The notes under the pieces: model-generated | Seen by the model: only the letters and a program-made list of their open reading frames with translations | Database searches by the model: none | What the model was told of the DNA's origin: nothing | Position numbers and translations under genes: made by a program | Shown: piece by piece, positions 37,646-48,677 of the stretch | Position numbering within the stretch: the first letter of the stretch is position 1 | Layout of the letters: each line of letters begins with the position of its first letter | Origin: Capsicum annuum | Lineage: Eukaryota > Streptophyta > Magnoliopsida > Solanales > Solanaceae | Assembly (NCBI RefSeq): GCF_002878395.1 | Contig: NC_061114.1 | Coordinates: forward strand, 142,563,090-142,627,089 | Length of the DNA: 64,000 nt | Reading direction: 5' to 3'

Positions 37646-38424
37646 GAAATAAACCTTCCTATTTTTCTTCTTTATGTCTTTATAGGTTATGACAATCGCT
37701 AGTCACATTTTTAGAAGCAAAAATCCTAATTCTTTTTCATGCATTCATTAGGCATAACTTCCTTTGGTTGCATTATTAAGAATAGGGTTCTTATTTTATT
37801 GCGCTCCTAGCCTAAATTTCTATCGATTCATTTATTTATTCATTTTTAAACTAGTTTATAGTTTTTCTAATAACTCACAAAATTTTCCTAGTGTAAACTG
37901 GGGCAGAAAATTTTATTTGTTTTGTTTTGTTTTCTTTGACGGCTTGCGGGTTTTTCTGCAAAGCACAGGTTTATCCAAGAATGGAATTTCATTTCCAGTT
38001 AGAATATAGAAGAATGATCAGTTTGAAGATAGTTAGAGTCAGCTTTGCATCCATAGAGGCCCAATATCTCAAGACACATCTTTTTAGCTTCTGATTAGGA
38101 GAACAAGCATCCAAAGTATTCTATGAACTGTTCTTTGGTAGAGTATCAATGACTTAATCCAAGTTTCAAGCTCAAGTCTCAAATCTTAATTTCAAGATCA
38201 AATTTTGAGATCAAGGTACCCACCAGAAGAAGGTGAGGCAATAACTGAAGATCCAAGAGGAAGATCAGAAGCAAAAGGATCAAGACAAATAAAATAGATA
38301 GGATCTTGTACTTTTATTTCTAGTTTCATTTTTGATGTAATAAAAGGAGCAACGAACCAAAAACTCAACGAGACCACAACTCGACTCTCCAACCCATCCA
38401 TCCATTCCACTCTTACACCCATTT

Positions 38425-38494
38425 GAATTACACGTGACCTAATCTCTTATAACCCGAGATATGTAGGATGCCCAAAGCCAGGGCTCGGTCACAC
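38425..38494 (+). other. Recurring non-coding motif of element O, copy 3
   Basis: The most diverged copy: gaattacacgtgacctaatc, then gagatatgtaggatgccc and ggctcggtca. It lies 114 nt before the 3' LTR. Confidence 0.6.
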
Positions 38495-38592
38495 ATCTTT
38501 CCTACTTATTTACGTATTACTTTTGAATAAATGGTTGGCCCAAAAATTAGTCAAGTTCACTTCTTTGCTTGAAAATTCTCCATATTTGCAAG

Positions 38593-38607
38593 CAAAGAGG
38601 GGCATTT
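38593..38607 (+). other. Element O polypurine tract region
   Basis: gcaaagaggggcatt lies immediately before the LTR start at 38608. The pure-purine core is aaagagggg. Confidence 0.7.
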
Positions 38608-41109
38608 TGTAAACACCTAATTTTTGACCAAAACCTAATGTTTTACGTCATATTTAGTGTTTAAAATATACATGTATTTTATTTTTTAGGTCTAAGTTAG
38701 ATATTTCAATTTTTATCTTAGTTTAACAAAGTTTGTTTTAAACATTTTGAAAACTACAAAAATAGAGGCATATTTTTAAATAAGTTTTTATATTTTAGGA
38801 AAAAGGAAATTTTCTAAATTATATTTGTCTTCTTCTTTTAACTTTTAATAAATAATCTAGTGATTGTAGTATTATTTTATATTTTATTAGTTTTAAATAG
38901 ATTTTAACCATTTTTATTTTATTTAAAACATTAATAATAATAATAATAATGAAAAGAAAAAAGGAGACCTAAACTACCCAAACCAACCCACAATTCCCGC
39001 TTCCATTCAACCTCTCCCCCATTACCTCCACACAAACACACGACACCCACCCACCTACACTATACATACACCACACACGGACAAGGAAAGGGGGGGGAGG
39101 GAAAAACAAAAGCAAAAACATTGAAAAAGACCAAAAGAAACAGAAAGAAGAACAACCGTACACAATTAGAGAAAACTTAGATAAACAAACAAACAAAAAG
39201 AGAGTTCTTTGGGTTTGGAGATTGAATTTGGCGTCTCCGTTGAGTTTTCGGTGAAGGCATCTTTGCTTCTGCTTTAGTTATTTTACTACACAGGTTTCTA
39301 TCCATTCTTACACTATTTATTGTGAATCAAAGAATGAATGAAGATATTTCAACTATTTCATGGGTCATTTAGTATGTAAAGTATCTCTTTTATGTTATTG
39401 ACGTATAACTATCTTTATGTAGCGTTATTCATATGTCTATTGTATTTGATTAAATGGCTAAATGATATGGTATTTGTTGAATATATTTTTGTTTGAATAT
39501 GTATATTTCACAATTTGGACTTTAGTCAGCTTCATGTTTATTTTCACTTAAATCCTTGAACTGATCACTATTTTAGTAGTTTTTTTTTATACCATCTCCG
39601 TTAAATAATTCTTTAAAAAATTTCGACTTAGAATTAGGATTCCCACATGTATAGAAATTAGAATCCTTCTTCCAACCCCTTTATATATAAAATATTTCAA
39701 AAGTTCCCAACGTGTTGAGTTATCTTGCTAAAGATGTCTAATAATTAACATCTATAGAATATCATTGTCTTAGGTTTACCAAAAGAAAATAATACCTTTT
39801 ATTATAACAATGAACGGATGAGTATCCTTATTTTTATGCATTGTTACATTGGTGGTGGCTTTCCCTTTTACGTTACTTACGTTATATAGAACTCCTTTAA
39901 ATTCAATCCCTATTTTCGTGCATTATCATATAGACATGCAGTTTTTTTTTCCTCATTTTTCTTTACTTACAAATTTTCTTTGTTTGAGAAAACAATTCTC
40001 ACTAATTCTATTAAATTTTCATTTATTTTCACGAGTAGACACCATTAGTTTCTCCTCTGAATGTGTTTAATCACTTCCAGACTTATGACGCATAACTCTG
40101 TGAATATTATTATTACTCCTATGTTGTAAACTTTTGTTCAATATTAATCTTAGAACTCTATTAATTTTCAGAAATGATTTAGTTTCTTTTAATAGAAGAA
40201 GAAAGTAGTAGTTGACATCAAAGGTTAGAAATCATAGCAAAAGTTTTATTATAATTTTAGAATGTTTGAGCTATCAAGAGTAAGTGTGAGGAATGGGAAC
40301 GAGTGAGGGAAATCATGCAACCTAATCCATACAAAGTTACGTTATCTTTCAAAGTATTCATTTTAATTTATTTTTTTCAAAGAGTATGTATAAGTTAATA
40401 CAATTACTTCTTTAGAAAAAAGAGAAATAATCGTAAAAGAATAAGTTTAGGTTCCTGATCAAAAGAATTAAAATTTAACATGCAAGAGAAATTAACGATG
40501 AAGTTGGAAAGCCCTGCTACCGGCTAGTCATTATAATAAAATTTATCATACCATTTGAAGCCGATCTAATTGGGTTGGATAGATTCTAAACACGTCAGGT
40601 GCTTACCTAGATTGGAAAAAATGATAACGATCCATAAATGCCCCAAAGGCGTGAGAAGTATATCAAAATTCGTGGTATGATCGAAAAGTACTGCTACCGG
40701 GAAGCCACACATTAATATAATTAAAAATATTTTTAAAAGAATAAAAGTGAGATAGAATTCACTTTTGGGCCAACAAATATTATATATCCAAAAGATTAAT
40801 TTAAGCCAGACGTAAGTCATTAAAGCAACCGTGCTAGAACCATGGGACTCGAGGGGTGCCTAACACTTTCCCCTCGGTCAACATAATTCCTTATCCGGAT
40901 TCCTAGTTCGCAGACCAAAAATAAAAAAATAAAGAGTCATTTCCTTTTGAATAGGTATTCAATAAGGTGACACCCAAACTCAATTCCAAGTGGCGACTCT
41001 ATAAATAAAATAATCCCTTTTCAAAACATCACTTTAATTGGAAAAACCCATTTTCTCTAAAACCAACTCCCTAGCAGGGTCGGGTACGGTGAAAAATAGG
41101 GGTATGACA
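38608..41109 (+). repeat. Element O 3' LTR
   Basis: 2502 bp, starting TGTAAACACC and ending TATGACA. Same features as the 5' LTR, with a TATA-like box at 39679 and two ctgctaccgg motifs at 40506 and 40683. A (TAA)n stretch lies near 38932-38950. Confidence 0.93.
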
Positions 41110-41315
41110 GGATGGGTGGACTCGCTTAGCTTGATCACAGTTATGATCTATTCCCAGAGTGCTTATATGAGATGTTACACTATTTAGTTACTTGGTCAAA
41201 ATTTAGCCAACTTAGAGAAGGCAGCTGGAGGTTGTATTGGGTAACGGGGGTGGTCTACAGTCCTGGTCGGACTTGAAATGCCCATTATGAATAGTCCCCA
41301 GGGCAGGTCATGTCA
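41110..41315 (+). repeat. Element B 5' LTR, second part (starts with right TSD ggatg)
   Basis: Continues the LTR interrupted at 21448 and matches 48472-48677; for example 'gatctattcccagagt' and 'ggcagctggaggttg' occur in both. It ends in catgtca just before the PBS. Confidence 0.88.
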
Positions 41316-41318
41316 AGT

Positions 41319-41336
41319 TGGTATTATAGCCTAGGT
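41319..41336 (+). other. Element B primer binding site (initiator tRNA-Met type)
   Basis: TGGTATTATAGCCTAGGT starts three bases after the LTR end, like the PBS of element A, with two or so mismatches to the expected complement. Confidence 0.75.
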
Positions 41337-41547
41337 TATGATCAATTAGGAGTCCAAAATGCCGTGTTGAGTAGAGTCTCTTTTAGGGGTGTGTAGGGCG
41401 CCATACTCATAAAGATAACGCTACAAGACTTTTAGTAATGTTTGACTTTCTTGGTATTCTATTTTCAAGCTTGGAGTCTCAGTCCTAAAATCTTCTCTTC
41501 TCAGTCCTAGAATCTTCTCTAATCCTTGTTTGTTTTTCTTTCAGATC

Positions 41548-42700
41548 ATGCCTCGTAGATTAGAACACAAGAAAATTCTTCTATCTAATTTAAGGGTAAT
41601 GTTGAAGGGGTGCATCCTATTTTTGGGGTTCATCTTTGATGTCACTATCCTATCCCTGATAGTTTTGGAGTTCCATCGATTGCTACTAGTCCTCCTCAAG
41701 GTGAGGTGACTAATGCAGAATTCCATCACTATTCATGGTATCATAAAACTGGTTGCAACTTAGGTTGAGCGGGATGTGTTTGGTGCTTTGTCTACTAAGG
41801 CCACAAGGGTTGGCCAATTTATGAAGATGAACCCTTTTACTTTTTCTGGAGTAAAGGTGGAGGAGGATATATAGGGCTTCTTGGATGAGATGGAAAAGAT
41901 ATTTTGGGTGATGCAGGATACCAATATGGAGGGGTTAAAGTTTACAACTTATCAACTTAAAGAGGTTGCATATCAGTAGTATGAAAAGTGGGATAGGGAT
42001 AGAGGGGATATGGAGGAGTAATCCTTGTGGGATGCCTTCTATGGTGCTTTTCTGGATCAATTCTTTCCCCAAGAGCTAAGGAAAAAAAAGATGGAGGATT
42101 TTTTGAACCTCAAGAAGGAGAGAATGTATGTTGAGAAATATGCCTTGAAGTTTTACCAATTGTCAAGGTATGCTCCTGATCTAGTAGCTGACATTTAATC
42201 TAGAATAAGGAGGTTCACTTTTGGGTTAAATTAGAATTTGATTTTGGAGAGCAAGACTGCCTTACTAATTAAGGATATGGATATCTCTAGGTTGACTATT
42301 CATAAATAGGAAGTAGAGAATAAAAAAAGAAAGACGGTGGAGTTTGAGGATAGGCAGGGTAAGAGGAGCAGGTATTCTAATTAGGGAGATGCTCAGTTCA
42401 AGAAGGAAGAGATAGTGGAAAATGGTAGAATAAGAAGTGGGGGAGTTATTGTTCCCACTCTTCTGCTAGTGCTCTTATCAGTCGGGCAACAGGCGTTATC
42501 ACGGTGGTGATAATTTTTTAGCACAGGGCGCCCAATCTCATGCAAGTAGAGGACAGTCATTTTCTTCATGTGCTCCTTATTGATTTTGTGGTCATCCTCA
42601 TTGAGGTTATTGTAATAAAGGAAAGGACAAATACTTCAACTGTGGCCAAATAGGCCATTGGCTTAGGGATTATCCAATTAATAAGGGTTCTCTGGGGGCG
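41548..42700 (+). pseudogene. gag: Element B gag (broken)
   Basis: The ATG at 41548 lies within tttctttcagatcatgcc. The start codon context atcatgcctc is shared with element C (57193). The original frame is lost after the first codons and reappears at about 41830 as MNPFTFSGVKVEEDI and GFLDEMEKIFWVMQD, then KYALKFYQLSRYAPDLVAD (about 42135-42190) and KDMDISRLTIHK. A zinc-knuckle-like YFNCGQIGHWLRDYP lies near 42629-42673; two of the usual cysteines are Tyr, each one G-to-A step away. Stops break the frame many times. Confidence 0.8.
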
Positions 42701-42859
42701 AATAAGATTCCTGTGGCTTTATCTTCTTCTCCTACACCTAGTGGTGTTACATCTGCTTCTGTTACTACTCTTTTTTCTAGTGTTAGTCAAAATAGGTTGT
42801 ATGCTTTGGCGTCCCAACAAAAATCTAAGGCATCACCTGATGTCATTACTGGTATGTTA

Positions 42860-43215
42860 TAATTTTTCTCTCATGACATATTATTTGCTTTGTCTAGGGT
42901 CGATTCTCTCTTATGTGACTCCTTATCTGGCTATATCTTTTGGTTTTAATTTGGAAGCTATTTTGAATCTTTTTTTTATTTCTACCTAGTAGGTGACTCG
43001 GTTATTGCTAAGATAGTCTATAGGTTGTGTGGTATCTGTAGGTGGCAAACAGACCTTGGTGGATCTGTTTGAGTTGGATATGGTGGATTTTGATGTTATT
43101 CTAGATATGGACTGGTTATATTTCTATTATGCATCTTTGGAATATCGGACCCGTAGAGTTATCTTTAGGTTCCCTGGTAACCCAGTTATAGAATGGGAGG
43201 GTATTTCTTGAGATC
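42860..43215 (+). pseudogene. Element B aspartic protease (broken)
   Basis: CLGSILSYVTPYLAISFGF at about 42889-42945 marks the active site, with the catalytic Asp replaced by Cys in this frame. The tail LFELDMVDFDVILDMDWLY at 43060-43120 and the WEGIS end follow. A stop and a frame change lie between the two parts. Confidence 0.75.
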
Positions 43216-43325
43216 CTAGGGGGAGGGTTATTTCTTATCTTAGAACTTGGAGGTTGATCTCTAAAGGTTGTCTTTATCACATGGTCCAAGTTAAAGATTC
43301 TAACTCATAAGGTCCTTCTTTTCAG

Positions 43326-46025
43326 TCAGTCCCAGTGGTTAATGAGTTTCCAGAGGTCTTTTCGGATGATCTTTCTAGTGTTCCTCTGGATAGGGAAATA
43401 AAATTTTCTATTGATGTAATTTTGGACACTCATCCAACTTCTATTCCTCCATATATAATGGCTCCGACTGAGTTGAGGGAACTCAAGAAGAAACTTAAGG
43501 ATCTTTTGTATAAGGGGTTTATTCGTCCATACACCAGTGTTGTTTGTGCATAAGAAGGATGGTTCCCTTCGAATGTGCATTGACTATACGCAGTTGAACA
43601 AGGTGACGATCATGAACAAGTATCATCTTCAAAGGATAGATAATCAGTTTGACCAGGTATAAGGTGCAAAGTTCTTTTCTAAGATAGATCTTTGTTCTAG
43701 GTACCATCAGCTAAAGATTAGGGAGTTGGATATCCCTAAAATTACTATTCATACTCGGTATGGGAACTTTGAGTTTTTGGTGATGTTATTTGGGTTGACT
43801 AATGCTTTGGTGACATTTATGGATCTGATGAATAGAGTTTTTCATCAGTATTTGGATCTCTTTGTTATTGTTTCATTAATGACACTCTAGTTTATTCAAA
43901 GAGTGAAGTGGATCATCCTAATCACCTCTATGTGGTATTGCAGACTTTAAAGGAATAATAGTTGTATACCAAGTTCTCTAAGTGTGAGTTTTGGTTGGAC
44001 TCTGTGACTTTCTTGGGTTATAGCATTTCTAGTGAAGGGATCATGGTAGATCCGTAGAAGGTTGTTATGGTGAACAGGTGGCCTACACCTATGACTCCAT
44101 ATGACTTCAGAACTTCTTAGGTTTAGCCGGGTATTATAGATGGTTTATGGAAAGCTTTTCATCGATAGCTGCTCCTTTGACTAAGTTAACTCAGAAGAAG
44201 GTTAAGTTTTCTTAGTCTGATGCTTGTGAAGAAAGTTTTGAGAAGTTGAAGAATAAGTTTACTTTTGCTCCAATTTTAACCTAATCGGAAGGTAGTGATA
44301 GATTTATGGTATATTGTGATTTATCTTGGGTAGGGCTTCACTGTGTGTTGATGCAACATAGGAAGGTGATTTCCTATGCTTCTAGGAAATTGAAGGTACA
44401 TAAAAAGAATTATCCTACTCATGATTTAGAGCTATTAGCGGTTATGTTTGCTTTGAAAATATGGCAGCATTATTTGTTTAGCATTCGCATGTATATCTTT
44501 TCTGATCATAAGAGTCTACAATATGTGTTTACTCAGAAAGAGCTTAATCTCAGGCAAAGGAGATGGAGTGAGATTCTTAAGGATTATGATATGAGTCTTT
44601 ACTATCACCCAGGTAAGGTTAATGTTGTTGCTGATGCTCTTAGCAGGTTATTCATGGGGATTTTGGCTCATGCAAAGAAAGGAAAGAGGGACTTGGTGAA
44701 GGATAGTCACCGCTTGGCTATTCTTAGAGTTTGCCTTTGGACTCCAAAGATGGTGGTGTGCTAGTGTAAGAAGTAGTTCCATTATCTCTTGTTCAAAGAC
44801 TAAGGAGAAGAAAGTACTAGATCCTATCTAGATAAAAATCATGAGCGATATTGGTGGGCAAAAGGTAATGGTGTTTAAGATAAGTGGTGATGGTACTTTA
44901 CGGTACTAAAGGAGGTGGTGTGTTATTGATGTAGATGGTTTGTGGCAAAAGATTTTGGTTGAGGAGCATAAGTCACACTATGTTATTCATACTGGCTTGA
45001 CTAACATGTATAATAATTTCAAGGAGGTCTATTAGTGGAATGGTATGAAGAGGGATATGGCTGAATTTGTAGCCACGTGCATGGTGTGTCAACAGGTTAA
45101 GGTTGAGCATATGAGGCCAGGAGAATTGTATCAATAAATTAATTTGCTAAAATAAAAATGGGAAGTGATCAATATGGACTTCATTACTGGTTTATCAATA
45201 TGATTCTATTTGGGTCATCATGGATAGGATGATAGTGTTTGCACATTTTTTGCCAGGGTGGACTACTTTCTCGACAGAGGATTATGCAAAGTTGTATCTT
45301 CAGGAGATTATAAAGCTGCATAGGGTTCCTGTTTTGATTATTTTTTATCATGGCACAAAGTTTATGTGTCACTTCTGGCGATCTTTTCAGAGAAGTTAGG
45401 GACCAAGGTGTATCTGAGTACTATTTTTCATCCGCAAATGGATGGGCAAGTAGGGAGAACTATTTAGACATTGGATGATACACTTTGGGCCTGTGTGTTT
45501 GATTATGGTGGTAGTTGGGTTGAGTATCTACTTTTGGTGGAGTTTGCTTACAACAATAGCTATCATTCTAGTATTGGTATGGCCCTTTTTGAGGTATCGT
45601 ATGGTAGGAGGTTAGGGATAAGGTTTTCTCAAGGTATCTCTCATGAATGGAGTAGTGCGGTTTGGTAAGAAGGGGAAGCTCATTCCCCAGTATGTGGGTC
45701 CTTATGAGATTCTATATAAAGTTGGTAATGTTACTTATGAGCTGGAGTTACCTTCTAGCTTGAGCTTGGTTGATCCGGTCTTTTATGATTCCATGTTAAG
45801 GAAGTGCATTGGTAATCCTTCTTCAGTTGTTTCTTTGGAAGGATTGTGTCTCACTTATTCATTGTCTTATGCAGAAGTCCTGGTTGAGATTCTGGATAGG
45901 AAAATTCATCAGTTATGAACCAAGGATGTGGCTTCGGTTAAGGTTTTTTGGTAGAACCATAAGGTGGAAGAAGCTACATGGGAAGCGAAAGAGGACATGA
46001 AGTCCAAATATCCGCATTTGTTTTA
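43326..46025 (+). pseudogene. pol: Element B pol: RT, RNase H, integrase, chromodomain (broken)
   Basis: The RT lead-in (43335-43553) reads [19 protein letters not shown] and [21 protein letters not shown] continues in another frame with [12 protein letters not shown] and [19 protein letters not shown]. At the polymerase site (about 43870-43900) one base is missing and the first Asp of the pair is Asn. RNase H (44306-44764) is the best-kept part, with YCDLSW, LELLAV, FSDHKSL and VADALSRL. In the integrase, INMDF is seen at about 45170, the second catalytic Asp has become Tyr in IIFYHGTKF, and the Glu site is Gly (DGQVGRTI). The C-terminal domain GKLIPQYVGPY starts near 45670. The chromodomain (about 45915-46025) shows TKDVASVKVFW and KVEEATWEAKEDM before the stop. 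Confidence 0.85.
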
Positions 46026-46234
46026 GGCTCATGCTATTCATGCAGAAGGTATATTCATGCAGAAGGTATATGTCTTCAAAACATCTTTGTTTGCAGAGTT
46101 TGTTAAAGGAAAGATTTGTATCTTTGCCTCTTTGTTTTCAAACTTTTATAAAGATTGGGAATATATTTGATAATGCAAATGACTCTAATGTGAGCTTACC
46201 CCTACCTTGTCCATCATCCGGGGACCAATTTTTC

Positions 46235-46247
46235 GAGTGGGGGAGAC
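46235..46247 (+). other. Element B polypurine tract
   Basis: gagtgggggagac lies directly before the LTR start at 46248, nearly the same as in element A. Confidence 0.8.
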
Positions 46248-48677
46248 TGAAATACCCTACTTTCTATAACTTACAAAATTTCCTGGAATTCTGATCTTTG
46301 GACCCAATACGACTCAGGGGTACGAACCACATATTGAGGTATGGATAGTATGGTCCGATTGTATACTGACCAGTGTTGGTTAGTGGGATGAATTTTTGTT
46401 ACTGGAATGGATATGACTTTTGGGTACCAGTCGTATTGGTTGTTATGGATCGTTTTGTTGGTTAACTTAATCTTTGACTTGGTTACATAGGTTGGATCTG
46501 AGTATGAATGGCTCACCATGATTCATAAGCCAGAGTAAGAATCATACCAGGGATTCGTATAGTAGGTAGTATCCAATCCTCCTGGTATTTTATTTTCCCA
46601 GGGATACAGGTCATGGATATAGATCGTATGATATGGTTATGACTTGGTTGGAAGAGTCTTATACTGGATAGTGTTTGGTACAAGGGTGGAGGTTAAGGAT
46701 ACTAGTGGTGAATACCAATCGTATTGGGAGGGTACGACTCGTGAAGGTCAGTCGTATCCCTATAAATTTTTGTGAAACTTAAGTGGGGGTATTCTGGACA
46801 TTTTTCCACTTATCCTAATAAGGTCCCATGGATTCTAACCTACCTGGATGATTATTTACCCTATTATTTTATTCATTAACACTTATAAACTCTTCCTAAA
46901 TACTCCATGATTCTCTCAAGAGATTTTGGGCAAGAGAAGCTAAGGTTTTAAATATAGGATCAATTTGGGGCTTGTCTTGGTGATTTCTTTCGGTCATCGT
47001 CTTGGTTTAAGGTATGTTTCTCGTCACTCATTGTTAATTTTACTTAAAGTCATGGTTTACATAAATGTTTTTCATGGTTTTACTATTACATGTTTTTCGC
47101 TTTAAAATATGATTTGGGGGTTTTGATGTTATATGGTTGTTTATGGTTTCCCATCACTGTAATTATGCTTTTATATGCATTAATGGTTGTTTTAGATTAT
47201 TGGATAGCATGGGAATGGTTTATTGGTAATTGGAATTGGTTTTAGTTGTATTATGCCCCCAATGTGTTTGATAAAATGCTTATAAAATATGTTTATTGCA
47301 TTGACTTATTTTAATGGAACTCTTGCATGTGTTCATCTTGGTAAAGGAATTATGCATGGTTTAAATAGTTTGTAAAGGCTAAAGGCTAATTGGTTATGCT
47401 TGTGGGGAACATGGAAGTCTCCCAAGTGGTTTAATATGGTAAATGGAAAGGCACTTGAAAGACCCCTTAAACCTATAAATAGTTGGGTATGGATGATACT
47501 TGCAAGTAACGGTTGGTATGATAAGACCAATATAAATGGCCTTGGTTAATACATGTATAACGATATGGTTATCTCAAAATTGGTTTTAATTGGCAATAAT
47601 AGCGGGATGTGTAGCAGAGCCATGGAAGGTGGAGGTCCCAGGGGCACCAAAATTAGAAACTCATATTTATTGATATGAGGCTAGTCTTGGTGACCGCGTG
47701 CATGATGTCATACTTTATTTTGGGGATGTACTAGTCATCCCATGGTATACTTCCTTGGTCTTGAGGCTATACGCACTGTGTCCTTTTCAGTATGGGAGCT
47801 GAACCTATATAGCTCGCGGGTGGTTTAAGATGACAAAGCTACACAACCCAGGAAAAGATTTAAAAGGCATGCTAAACCCGGTCACTTTTCCAGGTATGGA
47901 TGTATATATATATATATTTGTATGGTTTTGTTCATATGGATGGTTTTACTTAGTTTTATAAATGGCATTATTTTATCCTTACCCTGAGATCATGCTAGCG
48001 ATCACCTGCTAACCCCGTCTACTGGTGGTTGTTTACCCACGCTATGCAAGAACTGACTGTTCTACTCCTTCTACATAGTGATTGACTTAGGGATAGCATT
48101 TCAACTGAAGTGGTGAGCTTCCATCCTTTCGAAAGGCTCCATTTATGTTATGTATATTGCTAGACATTTTGATTTTTTTTTTTTGGATATTGGTTTTGGC
48201 TATGATTGGAGGCATGTCCCAATACTATTTTGTTACTCTTTCGGTTAGAGGCTTTATGGTACTTTTATGGGTTGGTATGGGTATAATTGGTATAGGTGTC
48301 AGCCTTGGCATTTCAATATGCTAGGAGGCTATCATCATCGAACATAATTTCTCACTGTTCCATCATATTACTTTTTGGGATTAATTATATTATGTTTTGG
48401 AATGTCTTTGGTTATGGCCGGGTTTATGGACTTTGTTTAATATGGTTTGGTATGTTTGGATCATTGGTTTGGGATGGGTGGACTCGGTTGGGCTGGTCAC
48501 GATTGTGATCTATTCCCAGAGTCCTTTTGTGAGCTATTACACTATTTGGTTACATGCCTGGAATTCAGCCAACTCAGGGCAGGCAGCTGGAGGTTGGGTT
48601 GGGTAACGAGACTGGTCTCTTATCCTGGTCAGACTTGGGATACCCATTGTAACAAAGCCGTAGGGCGGGTCCTGTCA
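46248..48677 (+). repeat. Element B 3' LTR
   Basis: 2430 bp from TGAAATACCC to CCTGTCA. It preserves the uninterrupted target site of element O at about 48473-48477. The U3 part holds many short cgta/gact words (for example tcgtattgg, tacgactcgt, cagtcgtatcc) that recur at varied spacing. A TA microsatellite lies at 47904-47920. The right flanking bases are aatat. Confidence 0.88.

Larger units (their letters stand above)
35088..38607 (+). other. Element O 3' untranslated region
   Basis: 3.5 kb between the integrase stop and the 3' LTR, with no domain-bearing ORF. It holds the second recurring motif (35244), an AT microsatellite (35462), two copies of a gaaaaccc/ggcacca motif (35513, 35565), the tandem array (36473-37645), the third recurring motif (38425) and the PPT. 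A long, repeat-bearing 3' UTR is typical for Ogre. Confidence 0.75.
21449..41109 (+). mobile_element. Element O: Ogre/Tat-lineage giant Ty3-gypsy retrotransposon
   Basis: A complete 19,661-bp unit bounded by TGTAAACACC and TATGACA and flanked by the duplication ggatg. The order is: LTR 21449-23990, tRNA-Arg-type PBS 23993, ORF1 25070-27001, gag 27633, protease, candidate intron 31123-31320, RT, two RNase H domains, integrase to 35087, 3' UTR with a tandem array, PPT and LTR 38608-41109. Extra ORF1, intron between protease and RT, second RNase H, tandem repeats in the 3' UTR and giant size are all established traits of Ogre elements in the Tat lineage. All coding parts are broken by stops and frameshifts. 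Two assembly gaps lie inside. Confidence 0.93.
19524..48677 (+). mobile_element. Element B: Ty3-gypsy chromovirus, split by element O
   Basis: Plus-strand element in two parts. The 5' LTR occupies 19524-21448 and 41110-41315. PBS at 41319, gag, protease and pol at 41548-46025, PPT at 46235 and the 3' LTR at 46248-48677 follow. The LTR halves on either side of the Ogre insertion join up exactly with the unbroken 3' LTR around its 'gggatgggtggactcg' (about 48471-48486). Without the insertion the element is about 9.5 kb. The 5' LTR lacks its first 222 bp or so, so no target duplication can be checked on the left. The right flank is aatat. All coding parts carry stops. Confidence 0.85.
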
